A stretch of 64,000 nt of DNA from CAVUCH01 sp963763095 (lineage in GTDB: Bacteria; Acidobacteriota; Vicinamibacteria; Vicinamibacterales; JAENWD01), in NCBI GenBank assembly GCA_963763095.1, contig CAVXNR010000006.1, positions 248,001-312,000 of the forward strand, written 5' to 3'. The notes under the pieces are model-generated. The model made no database searches, was not told the origin of the DNA, and saw nothing but the letters and a program-made list of their open reading frames with translations. The position numbers and the translations under genes were made by a program. Numbering within the stretch: position 1 is the stretch's first letter; every line of letters begins with the position of its first letter. Below, one piece after another: positions 52,914-60,836 of the stretch.

Positions 52914-54251
52914 CTACTCGTATCGCAGTGACTCGATCGGATCGAGCCGCGACGCCCGGATCGCGGGCAGCAGGCCGCTCACGAGCCCGACGACCACCAG
53001 GATCCCGGTGCACACGAGCAGCAGTTCGGACGACAGCACCAGCTGAATGTCGAGCTGCCGCGTCGAATCGTCGAGCAGCTCGGAGAGAAACGGCCGCGGG
53101 CTGAACGCCCAGACGAGCACGTACGACAGCAGCACGCCCACGAGCCCTCCCGCGAAGCTGGTGGCCACGCCTTCGAGGAGAAACTGCAGCAGGATATGCC
53201 GCCGCCGGGCGCCAAGCGCCTTCCGGATGCCGATCTCGCGTGTGCGCTCCTGCACCGACACGAACATGATGTTCATCACCCCCACGCCGCCGATGCCGAG
53301 CGTGAGGATGCCAATGAACCCGAGCACCAGTTTCAACCCCGTGGTCATCCCGCTCGTGATCTTCGCGGCTTCGGCGGAGCCGAACGCCCGGAGTGCGCGC
53401 TCATCGTTCGGGTTGAAGCCGTGCCGCTTCCCGAGCAGCTCCCGGACCGCCCGGTCAGCCTTCGCGTCCATCATCGGATCGACCGACTGCCAGACGAGCA
53501 CGCTCAGCCACTGCTGGTACCAGAGCTGATTCACCACGGTGTAGGGAATGAAGATGCTCTCCTTGTCGGGCCGGAAGTAGTTCGAGAGCTGCGCCTTGTC
53601 GTTCATGACGCCGATCACTTCGAACGACATGCCTTTGAGCCGGATCGTCTGACCGACCGCGCTCGCCTGCCCGAACAGCTTGCGATTGACCTCGGACCCG
53701 ATGAAGGCCACGCGCCGGCGCAACTGTGTGTCCTCGGCCGACAGGAACCGTCCCTGCCCAGGCGCCGGGGTTTCCGAGCGCATGACGCCGTATTCGGGCG
53801 ATACGCCGCGCACAAGGTAGCTGGACTGCTTGGTCCCGTACGCCACGGTCATGTTCTGCACGAGCTCCGGGCTCGCGTAGCGCACGAGTGGCAGCTCCGC
53901 CACCGCATGTGCGTCGGCGATTGTCAGCCGGACGCGCTTGCCGGCCCGCTCGCCACCCGCCTGCATGCTCGTCTGCCCGGGCCACAGGATCACGACGCCC
54001 GAACCGAACGCATTCGCGAAGCCCCGCGTGAGAGCGCCGTGGAACCCGTTGCCATACGAGAGGAGCATCACCACGGAGACGATGCCCCACGAGATGCCGA
54101 GCATGGAGAGCCCGGCGCGGAACCGGTTTCGCGCAAGCCCGTACATCGCCTCGCGCCCTATCTCGCGGAACAGCGTCAGCCCGCGCATCCGGGGCACCCT
54201 GGCAGCAGCAGGCCGTTCGACCACGAGCGCGTCGAAGCTGATTTCGGTCAT
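52914..54251 (-). CDS. MacB-like ABC transporter permease (FtsX fold), second of pair
   Basis: A 445-residue permease. An N-terminal cytosolic stretch precedes TM1 (FRAGLSMLGISWGIVSVVML). A periplasmic MacB_PCD domain follows (GSGVVILWPGQTSMQAGGER), then three C-terminal TM helices (LVLGFIGILTLGIGGVGVMN and others) and the FtsX signature IMFVSVQERTREIGIRKALG, ending RLDPIESLRYE. It belongs to an HlyD-permease-permease cluster and starts 1 nt after the neighbouring permease's stop. Homologues work with a MacB-type ATPase, which is not encoded here. Confidence 0.9.
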   Translation of the reverse strand: MTEISFDALVVERPAAARVPRMRGLTLFREIGREAMYGLARNRFRAGLSMLGISWGIVSVVMLLSYGNGFHGALTRGFANAFGSGVVILWPGQTSMQAGGERAGKRVRLTIADAHAVAELPLVRYASPELVQNMTVAYGTKQSSYLVRGVSPEYGVMRSETPAPGQGRFLSAEDTQLRRRVAFIGSEVNRKLFGQASAVGQTIRLKGMSFEVIGVMNDKAQLSNYFRPDKESIFIPYTVVNQLWYQQWLSVLVWQSVDPMMDAKADRAVRELLGKRHGFNPNDERALRAFGSAEAAKITSGMTTGLKLVLGFIGILTLGIGGVGVMNIMFVSVQERTREIGIRKALGARRRHILLQFLLEGVATSFAGGLVGVLLSYVLVWAFSPRPFLSELLDDSTRQLDIQLVLSSELLLVCTGILVVVGLVSGLLPAIRASRLDPIESLRYE

Positions 54252-54252
54252 G

Positions 54253-55548
54253 TCACATCTCGTAGCGGAGTGCTTCGACCGGCGGCAACTCCGCAGCGCG
54301 GCGCGCGGGATATACGGAAGTGATGACGCCGACGAGGACGAGCGACAGGACCGTCATGAGCCCCGCAAGCGGGCTGAGGATCATGCCCGTGAAGCGCTCC
54401 GGCATCGGCAACAGGTTTACGAGCGCACACAGGCCCAGGGCGACTCCCATGCCGAGAGCGCCGCTCACGAGCGTGATCATGAAGCCCTCCAGGAAGAACT
54501 GCCGCATGATGTTGCCGGTGGTCGCGCCAAGCGCCTTCCGCACGCCAATCTCGCGCGTCCGCTCGCGCACGGCGATGAGCATGATGTTCATGACGCCGAC
54601 TCCGCCAAGCGCCAGCGTGATGAACCCGACTGCAGTGAAGAAGTTCCGCATCGTGCCGACCATGCGGCCGAACATCAGCGAGTTCACGGAGGTGTCCCAC
54701 ATCCACATCGCCTCACGGTCTTCGGGGTCGAAGCCGTGGCGGCGTGCAAGGACAGCACGGACATCACGTTCGAGCGGCCAGTCGATGTCGTCGATCCGGC
54801 CGGTGCGCGCGCTCAGCTGTCGCGGCAGGTCGTCGACGACCCACTGCTTCGGCGCCACGATGATGTTCGACACCACTCCCGCAGGGGCGTCGGCCCGCGG
54901 AAAGTCCTGCGCCATCGCGGCAAACGGGACGAAGATCTTGTCGTTGTCGGGTCCGCTGTAGTTGCTGTCCTGATCCTTGTGGCGGATCTTGCCCACCACG
55001 ATGTAGCGGAACCCCTGGATGGTGATCTCCTCACCGAGCGTATTGCGCTTCGAGAAGAGCTGCTCCGCCATGTCGGCCCCGATGAGCGCCACTCTTCGCA
55101 CCCGCCGCTCGTCGTCCCAGTTCAACTGGCGGCCGTACTCGAGATCGAGCGTGCGGATGTCCTGGTATGACGGTTCGATGCCGTGGACGCTGGGCGCCGC
55201 GGCGTTGTAGCGGCTCTTCACCTTCAGCCCGCCCCGCTGCAGTTCAGGCGTTGCCACCGCCACCAGCCGCGCCTGCTCCTGGATGGCATGCGCATCGTCG
55301 GCGGTGAGGAAGATCTGACGACCCGCGCGCTCCCCGCCCGCCTGCTTGCTCGTGCGCCCTCCCCAGGTAATCCCGATGTTCTTCCCGAGCTCGCGCAGCA
55401 CGTGCTCGTTCCCCTGGCGGAAGCCCTCGCCCGTCGCGGACAGGATGACGACCGAGATGATTCCCCATAGGATGCCGAACATCGTGAGGAAGCTGCGCAG
55501 CTTGTTCGCGCGCAGGTTGGCGATCGTCTGGGAGAAGGCTTCTTTCAT
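54253..55548 (-). CDS. MacB-like ABC transporter permease (FtsX fold), first of pair
   Basis: A 431-residue paralogue of the next gene. TM1 is LRSFLTMFGILWGIISVVIL. The periplasmic core is GITWGGRTSKQAGGERAGRQ ... and the three C-terminal helices include FFTAVGFITLALGGVGVMNI, with the signature MLIAVRERTREIGVRKALGA. It ends ARRAAELPPVEALRYEM. No Walker motifs occur. It starts 3 nt after the HlyD gene, indicating co-transcription. The two permeases may form a heterodimer. Confidence 0.9.
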   Translation of the reverse strand: MKEAFSQTIANLRANKLRSFLTMFGILWGIISVVILSATGEGFRQGNEHVLRELGKNIGITWGGRTSKQAGGERAGRQIFLTADDAHAIQEQARLVAVATPELQRGGLKVKSRYNAAAPSVHGIEPSYQDIRTLDLEYGRQLNWDDERRVRRVALIGADMAEQLFSKRNTLGEEITIQGFRYIVVGKIRHKDQDSNYSGPDNDKIFVPFAAMAQDFPRADAPAGVVSNIIVAPKQWVVDDLPRQLSARTGRIDDIDWPLERDVRAVLARRHGFDPEDREAMWMWDTSVNSLMFGRMVGTMRNFFTAVGFITLALGGVGVMNIMLIAVRERTREIGVRKALGATTGNIMRQFFLEGFMITLVSGALGMGVALGLCALVNLLPMPERFTGMILSPLAGLMTVLSLVLVGVITSVYPARRAAELPPVEALRYEM

Positions 55549-55551
55549 GTA

Positions 55552-56745
55552 TCAGCTCGGGAGGATGACCTTATCTCCCTGCTTCAGCCCGGTGATCACC
55601 TGGGTCCGGGTGCCGTTGCCGACGCCGGTCTTGATGACAACTGTCTTCCGTCCGGTCTTCGCCAGCGGATCGAGCATCTCCACTGTGGGGTTACGCTTGG
55701 CGTCGTAGGTGATGGCCGCCTCGGGGACGATGAGCGAATCAGGGTGCTCCTCGAGGACAATCTCGGCGTTCGCCGTCATGTTCGCCTTGAGCTGCTTGGC
55801 GCCGTTGACGACCGAGACCTTCACCTCGAACGTTGTGACGTTCTCCTTCTCGGCGCCAATCGGCGAGATCTGCGTGACGCGGCCCTCGAACTTCTGGTCC
55901 TTGAACGTCTCGACAGTGATGCGCGCCTTCTGTCCGAGGCGAACCTGGCCGATGTCGGCTTCGTCCACCTTCCCGCGCACGAACACCTCTTCGATGTCGC
56001 CGAGCGTCATGACGAGCGTGGCGTTTGCGCCGAGGTTCAGAATCGACGAGACGGGGCTGCCGAGCTCGACGTCGCGGGTGAGGACTGTGGCGCGAATTGG
56101 CGCCTTGATGGTGGAATTCGCAAGGTCCTCCTGGGCGCGCTCGACGGCGGCACCGGCCTCAGCCACCGCGGCCTGTGCCTCGGTCACGCGGGCGCGGCTC
56201 ACCACCAGCTGTCCCTGGGCGGCGCGCTGCCGGTTCTCCGCCATCTCCAGCGCACTGGTGGCATCGTCGAGCGCCGAGGCGGCGAGCAGCTTCTGCTCGT
56301 GCAGCGACTGCGCGCGCTCGAAGTTGCGGCGCGCGAACGCCACGTCCGGGCTTTCAGCCTCGATGGTGTTCTTCTTCAGCTGCGCTTCGGCGGCCGCCAG
56401 GGCGGCGCGCTTCGCCAGAAGATTGGCGTCGAGTTCTCGGACTCTGGCCCGGAGCTGTTCCTTGTCGAGCTCGGCGAGGACGGCTCCGGCAGGCACGACC
56501 TGGTCGACGTCCACGTTCAGCTTCTCAATGATGCCGTTCGCCTTCGACTTGACCTCGACTTTCGTGACCGGTTCCACCTTGCCGGTGGCCACGACCGACC
56601 GGACCATCGTGCCCCGCTCGACGGTGGCAAGCTTGGAGGGGTCCACGTTCACCGAGGCCCCCTTGAGTGAGGTGTAGCCCCAGACACCTGCAATCAGGAG
56701 CGCGACGACGGCTCCAGCCAGAATTGAACGCTTGCGCCTTTTCAT
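55552..56745 (-). CDS. Periplasmic adaptor protein (HlyD/MacA type)
   Basis: A 397-residue membrane-fusion protein. The N-terminal TM anchor is RSILAGAVVALLIAGVWGYT. A biotinyl-lipoyl half-motif follows (GTMVRSVVATGKVEPVTKVE), then a long coiled-coil hairpin (ANLLAKRAALAAAEAQLKKN ... AAQGQLVVSRARVTEAQAAV) and the beta-barrel and membrane-proximal parts (GQKARITVETFKDQKFEGRV). It links an inner-membrane exporter to an outer-membrane channel. The start is ATG 56743-56745 with AGAGGA upstream (MKRRKRSIL). First gene of the exporter cluster; no TolC-like or ATPase gene is next to it. Confidence 0.92.
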   Translation of the reverse strand: MKRRKRSILAGAVVALLIAGVWGYTSLKGASVNVDPSKLATVERGTMVRSVVATGKVEPVTKVEVKSKANGIIEKLNVDVDQVVPAGAVLAELDKEQLRARVRELDANLLAKRAALAAAEAQLKKNTIEAESPDVAFARRNFERAQSLHEQKLLAASALDDATSALEMAENRQRAAQGQLVVSRARVTEAQAAVAEAGAAVERAQEDLANSTIKAPIRATVLTRDVELGSPVSSILNLGANATLVMTLGDIEEVFVRGKVDEADIGQVRLGQKARITVETFKDQKFEGRVTQISPIGAEKENVTTFEVKVSVVNGAKQLKANMTANAEIVLEEHPDSLIVPEAAITYDAKRNPTVEMLDPLAKTGRKTVVIKTGVGNGTRTQVITGLKQGDKVILPS

Positions 56746-56913
56746 GTAGTCCTCTTCGATGCGGCGGAGGGCCAGCGGCTGACCGCGTGCTACCCCGTGA
56801 TTACGAGCCGCCGGAAGGGGAAGTTTCAGTTGGGCTATCATGAAGCCCGGCCGTGCCATCCAGGCCGGCTGCCACCAGGCGAATCCAACGCGTATCAGCC
56901 TCCCTCACCCACT

Positions 56914-57216
56914 ATGAGCATGTGGACCATCCAGACGTGTGAGCCGAGCGAGACAGGCCCGCTGACCTTCCGTCTTCCCGCGGGAGCCATAAAAACCGTA
57001 GGCCGGGCCACCAGGGCGGACATCGTGCTCGATGCGGCGCTGGTCTCGCGTTTTCACTGCCGCCTGAGCGTCACGCCAACCGACACCCTCGAGGTGGAAG
57101 ACCTCCAGAGCACCAACGGGACCTGGGTGAACGATGAGCGGGTGGGGCGGCTGCAACTCGCAGCAGGAGATCGGCTGCGGGTGGGGCGGGTCGAGCTGAA
57201 AGTGGAGCGGGCCTGA
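56914..57216 (+). CDS. FHA-domain protein
   Basis: A 100-residue protein consisting almost only of a forkhead-associated domain. The pThr-binding residues are GRATRADIVLD (Gly30-Arg31), Ser45 in VSRFHCRLS and Asn68-Gly69 in LQSTNGTWVN. FHA modules bind phosphothreonine peptides, so it is a candidate reader of Ser/Thr kinase signalling such as that of the kinase at 6207-8462 (inference only). The start is ATG 56914 (MSMWTIQTCEPSE); upstream codons are open but not protein-like. Confidence 0.85.
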   Translation: MSMWTIQTCEPSETGPLTFRLPAGAIKTVGRATRADIVLDAALVSRFHCRLSVTPTDTLEVEDLQSTNGTWVNDERVGRLQLAAGDRLRVGRVELKVERA

Positions 57217-57219
57217 GGT

Positions 57220-57858
57220 CTACACCAGGAACGGATTCGTCCCACGCTCGCGGCCTATGGTTGTCGGCTCCCCGTGTCCCGAGTACACCCGCGCCTCATC
57301 GGGAAACGCGAACAGGACGGACCTGATCGATTCGATCAGCGTCTGGTAATCGCCCCCCGGCAGGTCCGTCCGGCCGATCGAGGACGCGAACAGCGTGTCT
57401 CCCACGAAGAGATCGAGTCCTTGAGTCCCCGCCAATCCGACCTGGAGGCAGACGCCCCCGGGACAATGTCCGGGTGTGTGATGTGCGCGCACCTCGTAGG
57501 TGCCGAAGGTGATGACCTCTCCACGCTCATAGAACCGATCCACCGGCGGCTGCGGCTCGACCTCCAGGCCGAACATCAGCCCCTGCTGCACGACGGCCTC
57601 GTACAGCGGAAGGTCGGCCTCGTGCAGCACGACAGGTGCGCTGAACGCCCGTTTCGCACGGCCGACGCCGGTGATGTGATCGAGGTGGGCGTGCGTCAGC
57701 AGGATGTGCGTGACGCGCAGGGCAGATGATTCGGCCGTGCCGATCACCTCCTCGATCTCGTCCCCGGGGTCGATCACAATCGCCTCGCGGGTGGCCTCGC
57801 AGCCGAGGAGATAGCCGTTCTTGTGGAAGGGCGGCGCCCGGTGCGTCGACAGGAGCAT
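57220..57858 (-). CDS. Metallo-beta-lactamase-fold hydrolase (glyoxalase II-like)
   Basis: A 212-residue metallohydrolase. The HXHXDH motif is THAHLDH (56-61). HHTPGHCPGGVCLQV gives the third His, LFVGDTLFASSIGRTDLPGG the bridging Asp, and VYSGHGEPTTIGRERGTNP the last His. This is the arrangement of hydroxyacylglutathione hydrolase-like and persulfide dioxygenase-like proteins. The start ATG 57856-57858 (MLLSTHRAPPFHKNGYLLG) lies inside a small hairpin (GCATAC/GTATGC). The open frame upstream is a heptamer array with palindromes and not true protein. Confidence 0.9.
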   Translation of the reverse strand: MLLSTHRAPPFHKNGYLLGCEATREAIVIDPGDEIEEVIGTAESSALRVTHILLTHAHLDHITGVGRAKRAFSAPVVLHEADLPLYEAVVQQGLMFGLEVEPQPPVDRFYERGEVITFGTYEVRAHHTPGHCPGGVCLQVGLAGTQGLDLFVGDTLFASSIGRTDLPGGDYQTLIESIRSVLFAFPDEARVYSGHGEPTTIGRERGTNPFLV

Positions 57859-57870
57859 ACGGAAGTATGC
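57855..57870 (-). promoter_or_regulatory. Hairpin containing the start codon of the glyoxalase II-like gene
   Basis: GCATAC (57855-57860) and GTATGC (57865-57870) form a perfect 6-bp stem with a 4-base loop; the minus-strand ATG is in the 3' arm. No Shine-Dalgarno sequence is visible nearby. Confidence 0.4.
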
Positions 57871-57883
57871 CTTAGACGACACC

Positions 57884-57984
57884 GGCTCCAGGCTCCAGGC
57901 AGGCTCCAGGCTCCAGGCTCCCGGCTCCTGGTTCCAGGCTCCAGGCTCCGGGCTCCAGGCTCCGGCTCCGGGTCCGGGCTCCAG
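57884..57984. repeat. Heptamer tandem array (CCAGGCT-like, ~14 units)
   Basis: A ~100-bp run of 7-bp units (CCAGGCT, CCAGGCT, CCCGGCT, CCTGGTT, CCAGGCT, CCGGGCT...), with a few 6-bp or 11-bp irregular steps. It lies between the divergent glyoxalase II-like and threonine dehydratase genes. It is immediately followed by palindromes at 58008-58084. Confidence 0.85.
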
Positions 57985-58007
57985 ACTGCGGGCGCCGGTC
58001 GGGCACT

Positions 58008-58084
58008 GTGGAGCCGGCACTTCAGTGCCGGCGTGCCGCCTTTTCGACGGGCACTGTCGCCCGGACTGTGGTCCCGGCTCCACA
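58008..58084. repeat. Palindromic repeat pair
   Basis: GCCGGCACTTCAGTGCCGGC (58013-58032) is a near-perfect palindrome. A second, imperfect one (GCCCGGACTGTGGTCCCGGC, 58059-58078) follows ~27 bp later with the conserved TCCAC flank. It has the same family core as elsewhere and ends 25 bp before the threonine dehydratase start. Confidence 0.8.
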
Positions 58085-58109
58085 TGTGAATCAAGATTAA
58101 AATCCCGCG

Positions 58110-59075
58110 ATGGTCCCGGTCACCCTGTCCGACATCCAGGCCGCGCGAGGGCGCACAGCGGCGGACGTACGGCGCACGCCCGTCGTGTCGTCGGACTGGT
58201 TGTCGGACGCGAGCGGAGGGACCGTTCTGCTCAAGCTCGAAAGCCTGCAGGTGACCAATTCGTTCAAGTCGCGGGGCGCGCTGAACGCGGCCATGCAGGT
58301 TGTCGCTCGGCACGGTCAAGGCGCCACGATTGTGACGGCATCGGCGGGTAATCACGGCCGGGCAATCGCGTGGGCCGCCGAGCGGTTGGGCGTCAAGGCA
58401 ATCGTGTTCACGCCCCGAACGGCGCCCGAGACGAAGACGCGCGCCATCGCGAGGCACGGAGCCGACCTCCGCGCGATCGCGGACAACTACGAGGAGGCGG
58501 AGCGGCTTGCGCAGCAGCACGCTCGGGACACCGGGGATGTCTTCGTTTCTCCGTACAACCATCCGGACGTCATCGCGGGCGCGGGGACGATCGGACTCGA
58601 GCTGATGGAGGACATACCGGGTCTCCAGTCCGTCCTGGTGCCGATCGGCGGAGGAGGACTGATCAGCGGCGTGGCAATCGCGATGAAGGCCCTGGCTGCG
58701 CGGATCGAGGTGATCGGCGTTGAAGTCGAAGCGTCGTCCGCGTTCTCTGCCGCGCGCGCCGCCGGTCGCATCGTGAACATCACCGTCGGCGAGACGATTG
58801 CGGACGGCCTGGGAGGAAACGTGGATCCCGAGACGATCACGTGGCCTGTCATCCGCGATCTCGTCGATCGCATCGTGGTCGTGCCCGAACGCGCGGTGCG
58901 TGAGGCCGTCCGCAACCTGCTCGCGGAGGACCACCTGGTTGCCGAGGGCGCCGGGGTGGCCGCGATTGCCGCGTCCGCCGGTCTCGCCGGCATAGAAGGC
59001 CGACGCGCAGCAGTGATCCTGACGGGAGCCAACATCGATCTGCCTCGGCTCACGTCGCTCGTGGCGGCCTCGTGA
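58110..59075 (+). CDS. Threonine dehydratase-like PLP enzyme
   Basis: A 321-residue fold-type II PLP enzyme. Lys53 in TNSFKSRGALNAA is the Schiff-base lysine. SAGNHGRAIAWAAERLG binds the substrate/cofactor region and PIGGGGLISGVAIAM is the phosphate-binding Gly loop. There is no C-terminal ACT regulatory domain, so it resembles the catabolic, short threonine ammonia-lyase or serine/threonine dehydratase group rather than feedback-inhibited IlvA. Serine racemase-like activity is an alternative. Confidence 0.9.
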   Translation: MVPVTLSDIQAARGRTAADVRRTPVVSSDWLSDASGGTVLLKLESLQVTNSFKSRGALNAAMQVVARHGQGATIVTASAGNHGRAIAWAAERLGVKAIVFTPRTAPETKTRAIARHGADLRAIADNYEEAERLAQQHARDTGDVFVSPYNHPDVIAGAGTIGLELMEDIPGLQSVLVPIGGGGLISGVAIAMKALAARIEVIGVEVEASSAFSAARAAGRIVNITVGETIADGLGGNVDPETITWPVIRDLVDRIVVVPERAVREAVRNLLAEDHLVAEGAGVAAIAASAGLAGIEGRRAAVILTGANIDLPRLTSLVAAS

Positions 59076-59078
59076 TGC

Positions 59079-59801
59079 TCACTTCTTCGGGGGCATAGAG
59101 GGCCGGAGCTCCACACGGCTGGGCAGGCTGCGGTCGGGGTGGGCCAGCAAGTCCATCACGACCTGCGCCACGTCTTCCGACGCGAGCTTCCAGTCCTTGC
59201 CACTTGCGCTCCCGCCCCGTGAGAATTCCGTCGCAACCGACCCTGGCATGACGTAGCTCACGCGGATGCGATCGTGCCGCACCTCCTGCATGAGCGCCTC
59301 GCTGAACGCATTCAGGCCGGCCTTCGACGCGCAGTACGCGGCACCGCCCACGAAGGCGTTCTTCCCGGCGAGGCTGCTGATGTTGATGATCCAGCCGCCA
59401 CCCCGCGTGCGCATCTGCGGGATTGCCGCACTGCAGCAGTAGAAGACGCCGGTGAGGTTCGTCTCGAGCACGCGATTCCAGTCCTCATCGCTCATCTCGG
59501 CGACGTTCGCAAACGTGCCGATGCCGGCGTTGTTCACGAGGATGTCCACGCCGCCGAACCGGCTCACCGCCGAGCCGATCAAGCGATCCACATCGCCGCG
59601 CGTGCGCACGTCCGCGCGCACCGCCTGGAGCCGGTCGCCGTGTGGCGCGAGCGTCTTGCGAGCGGAGTCGAGGTGCTCCTGGCTCAAGCCGCTGATCGCG
59701 ACGCTTGCGCCCTCCTCGAGCAGCGCCGCCGTGATGGCCAGGCCGATACCGCGGGAGCCGCCCGTGACGACGGCTACCTTCGAATTCAGATGTGAGGTCA
59801 T
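59079..59801 (-). CDS. Short-chain dehydrogenase/reductase (FabG-like)
   Basis: A 240-residue classical SDR. The cofactor motif is VAVVTGGSRGIGLAITAALL, NAG is in ILVNNAGIGTFANVAEM, catalytic Ser is in IINISSLAGKNAF and YxxxK in AAYCASKAGLNAFSEAL. VSYVMPGSVATEFSRGG is the usual PG motif. It may reduce a 3-oxoacyl or sugar/alcohol substrate, which is not specified by the sequence. It converges on the threonine dehydratase gene, 3 nt away. Confidence 0.92.
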   Translation of the reverse strand: MTSHLNSKVAVVTGGSRGIGLAITAALLEEGASVAISGLSQEHLDSARKTLAPHGDRLQAVRADVRTRGDVDRLIGSAVSRFGGVDILVNNAGIGTFANVAEMSDEDWNRVLETNLTGVFYCCSAAIPQMRTRGGGWIINISSLAGKNAFVGGAAYCASKAGLNAFSEALMQEVRHDRIRVSYVMPGSVATEFSRGGSASGKDWKLASEDVAQVVMDLLAHPDRSLPSRVELRPSMPPKK

Positions 59802-59880
59802 GGGGGTTGTCTCGCGAGGCTGAGGGACGTCGCACCGTCAGGCGACAGTTTGCTGCCTGTCCCCGTAATATAGCGCAGCG

Positions 59881-60732
59881 ATGCAGAGTGTCGTAATCAT
59901 CGGGGCCGGCGAGATTGGCGCGACAACCGCGCTGGCCCTTGCCCGCCTCGGGTGTGCGCGCGAGATACGGCTCGTCGGCGGCAGCGGCACGGTAGCCGCC
60001 GGCAAGGCGCTCGACATCCTGCAGTCCGGCCCCATCGAGGGCTTCGATGTTCGCGTCACCGGCTCAACCGATGTGACGGCCGCGGGCGGAGCCGCAGCAG
60101 TGGTGATCGCGGATCGAGAGACCGCCGATGGCGAGTGGCGGGACGATGCTGGACTGGATCTGGTGCGTCGACTTGTGCAGATCGCGCCAGATGCGCCAAT
60201 CGTCTTCGCCGGGGCAGGCCAGCGAGGCGTTCTCGCGCTCGCGCATCGCGAGTTGCGGGTCGCCCGCGGACGTCTCATCGGCAGTGCGCCAGGCGCGCTC
60301 GTCTCGGCCGCGCGCGCCATGGTCGCGGTCGGCGCCGGCTGCTCCGCCGATGACGTGGCGCTGGCTGTGGTGGGCGTGCCAGGTTCCTGGATCGTGGCCT
60401 GGAATGAATGCACTGTCGCGGGCGCACCAATCACCGCCGCACTTCCAGCTCACGTGCTGGCGCAAATGGATCGGCACACGCAGGCGAGCTGGCCGCCGGG
60501 CCCATACGCGCTGGCCTCCGCAGCCGCGCGATGCGTGGCGGCGATTCTCCGCAACGGGCGCCGGCGCCTCACTGTGTTCGCAGCGCTGGAAGGAGAGTAC
60601 GAGGCGCGGCGAGTCGTGGCGGCCGTCCCAGTCACACTCGGCACGTCCGGGATCCGCTCGATTCACCCTCCCGCCCTCAGCACCCGCGAGCGCGTTACCC
60701 TGGACACCGCGCTGCAACGAAGTAACCCGTGA
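59881..60732 (+). CDS. Malate/lactate dehydrogenase-like protein lacking catalytic His
   Basis: A 283-residue protein with the LDH/MDH Rossmann start VVIIGAGEIGATTALALARL and the GKALDILQSGPIEGF segment. The substrate-loop arginine context is partly kept (DRETADGEWRDDAGLDLVRR). The catalytic motif GGHGD is replaced by GVPGSW (165-170): the proton-relay His is Pro167 and its partner Asp is Ser169, while the following TVAGAPI is retained. The protein is also ~30 residues shorter than MDH. It is unlikely to oxidise malate; a NAD(H)-binding or altered enzymatic role is possible. Confidence 0.85.
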   Translation: MQSVVIIGAGEIGATTALALARLGCAREIRLVGGSGTVAAGKALDILQSGPIEGFDVRVTGSTDVTAAGGAAAVVIADRETADGEWRDDAGLDLVRRLVQIAPDAPIVFAGAGQRGVLALAHRELRVARGRLIGSAPGALVSAARAMVAVGAGCSADDVALAVVGVPGSWIVAWNECTVAGAPITAALPAHVLAQMDRHTQASWPPGPYALASAAARCVAAILRNGRRRLTVFAALEGEYEARRVVAAVPVTLGTSGIRSIHPPALSTRERVTLDTALQRSNP

Positions 60733-60744
60733 AGTGACAATCAG

Positions 60745-60772
60745 GCTGCGGGCTGCAGACGGCGGGCTGCAG
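60745..60772. repeat. Heptamer tandem array (GCTGCAG-like x4)
   Basis: Units GCTGCGG, GCTGCAG, ACGGCGG, GCTGCAG lie between the MDH-like and peptidase genes. Confidence 0.55.
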
Positions 60773-60836
60773 GCATGTCTGGCCTCAGGCCCGGACGAGC
60801 ACGGGCAGGGATCGAACGTCCGAAGTACGATTGCCC

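Noticed and set aside
51445..53013. Long minus-strand open frame opposite the alpha/beta hydrolase gene
   Set aside because: It is antisense to a gene with signal peptide and intact catalytic motifs; His/Arg-rich translation without family features.
56797..56913. 39-codon N-terminal extension of the FHA protein
   Set aside because: Non-conserved, Pro/Arg-rich, and ATG 56914 starts right before the domain.
57884..57984. Repeat array considered as a CRISPR array
   Set aside because: Units are 7 bp with no spacers; no cas genes in the window.
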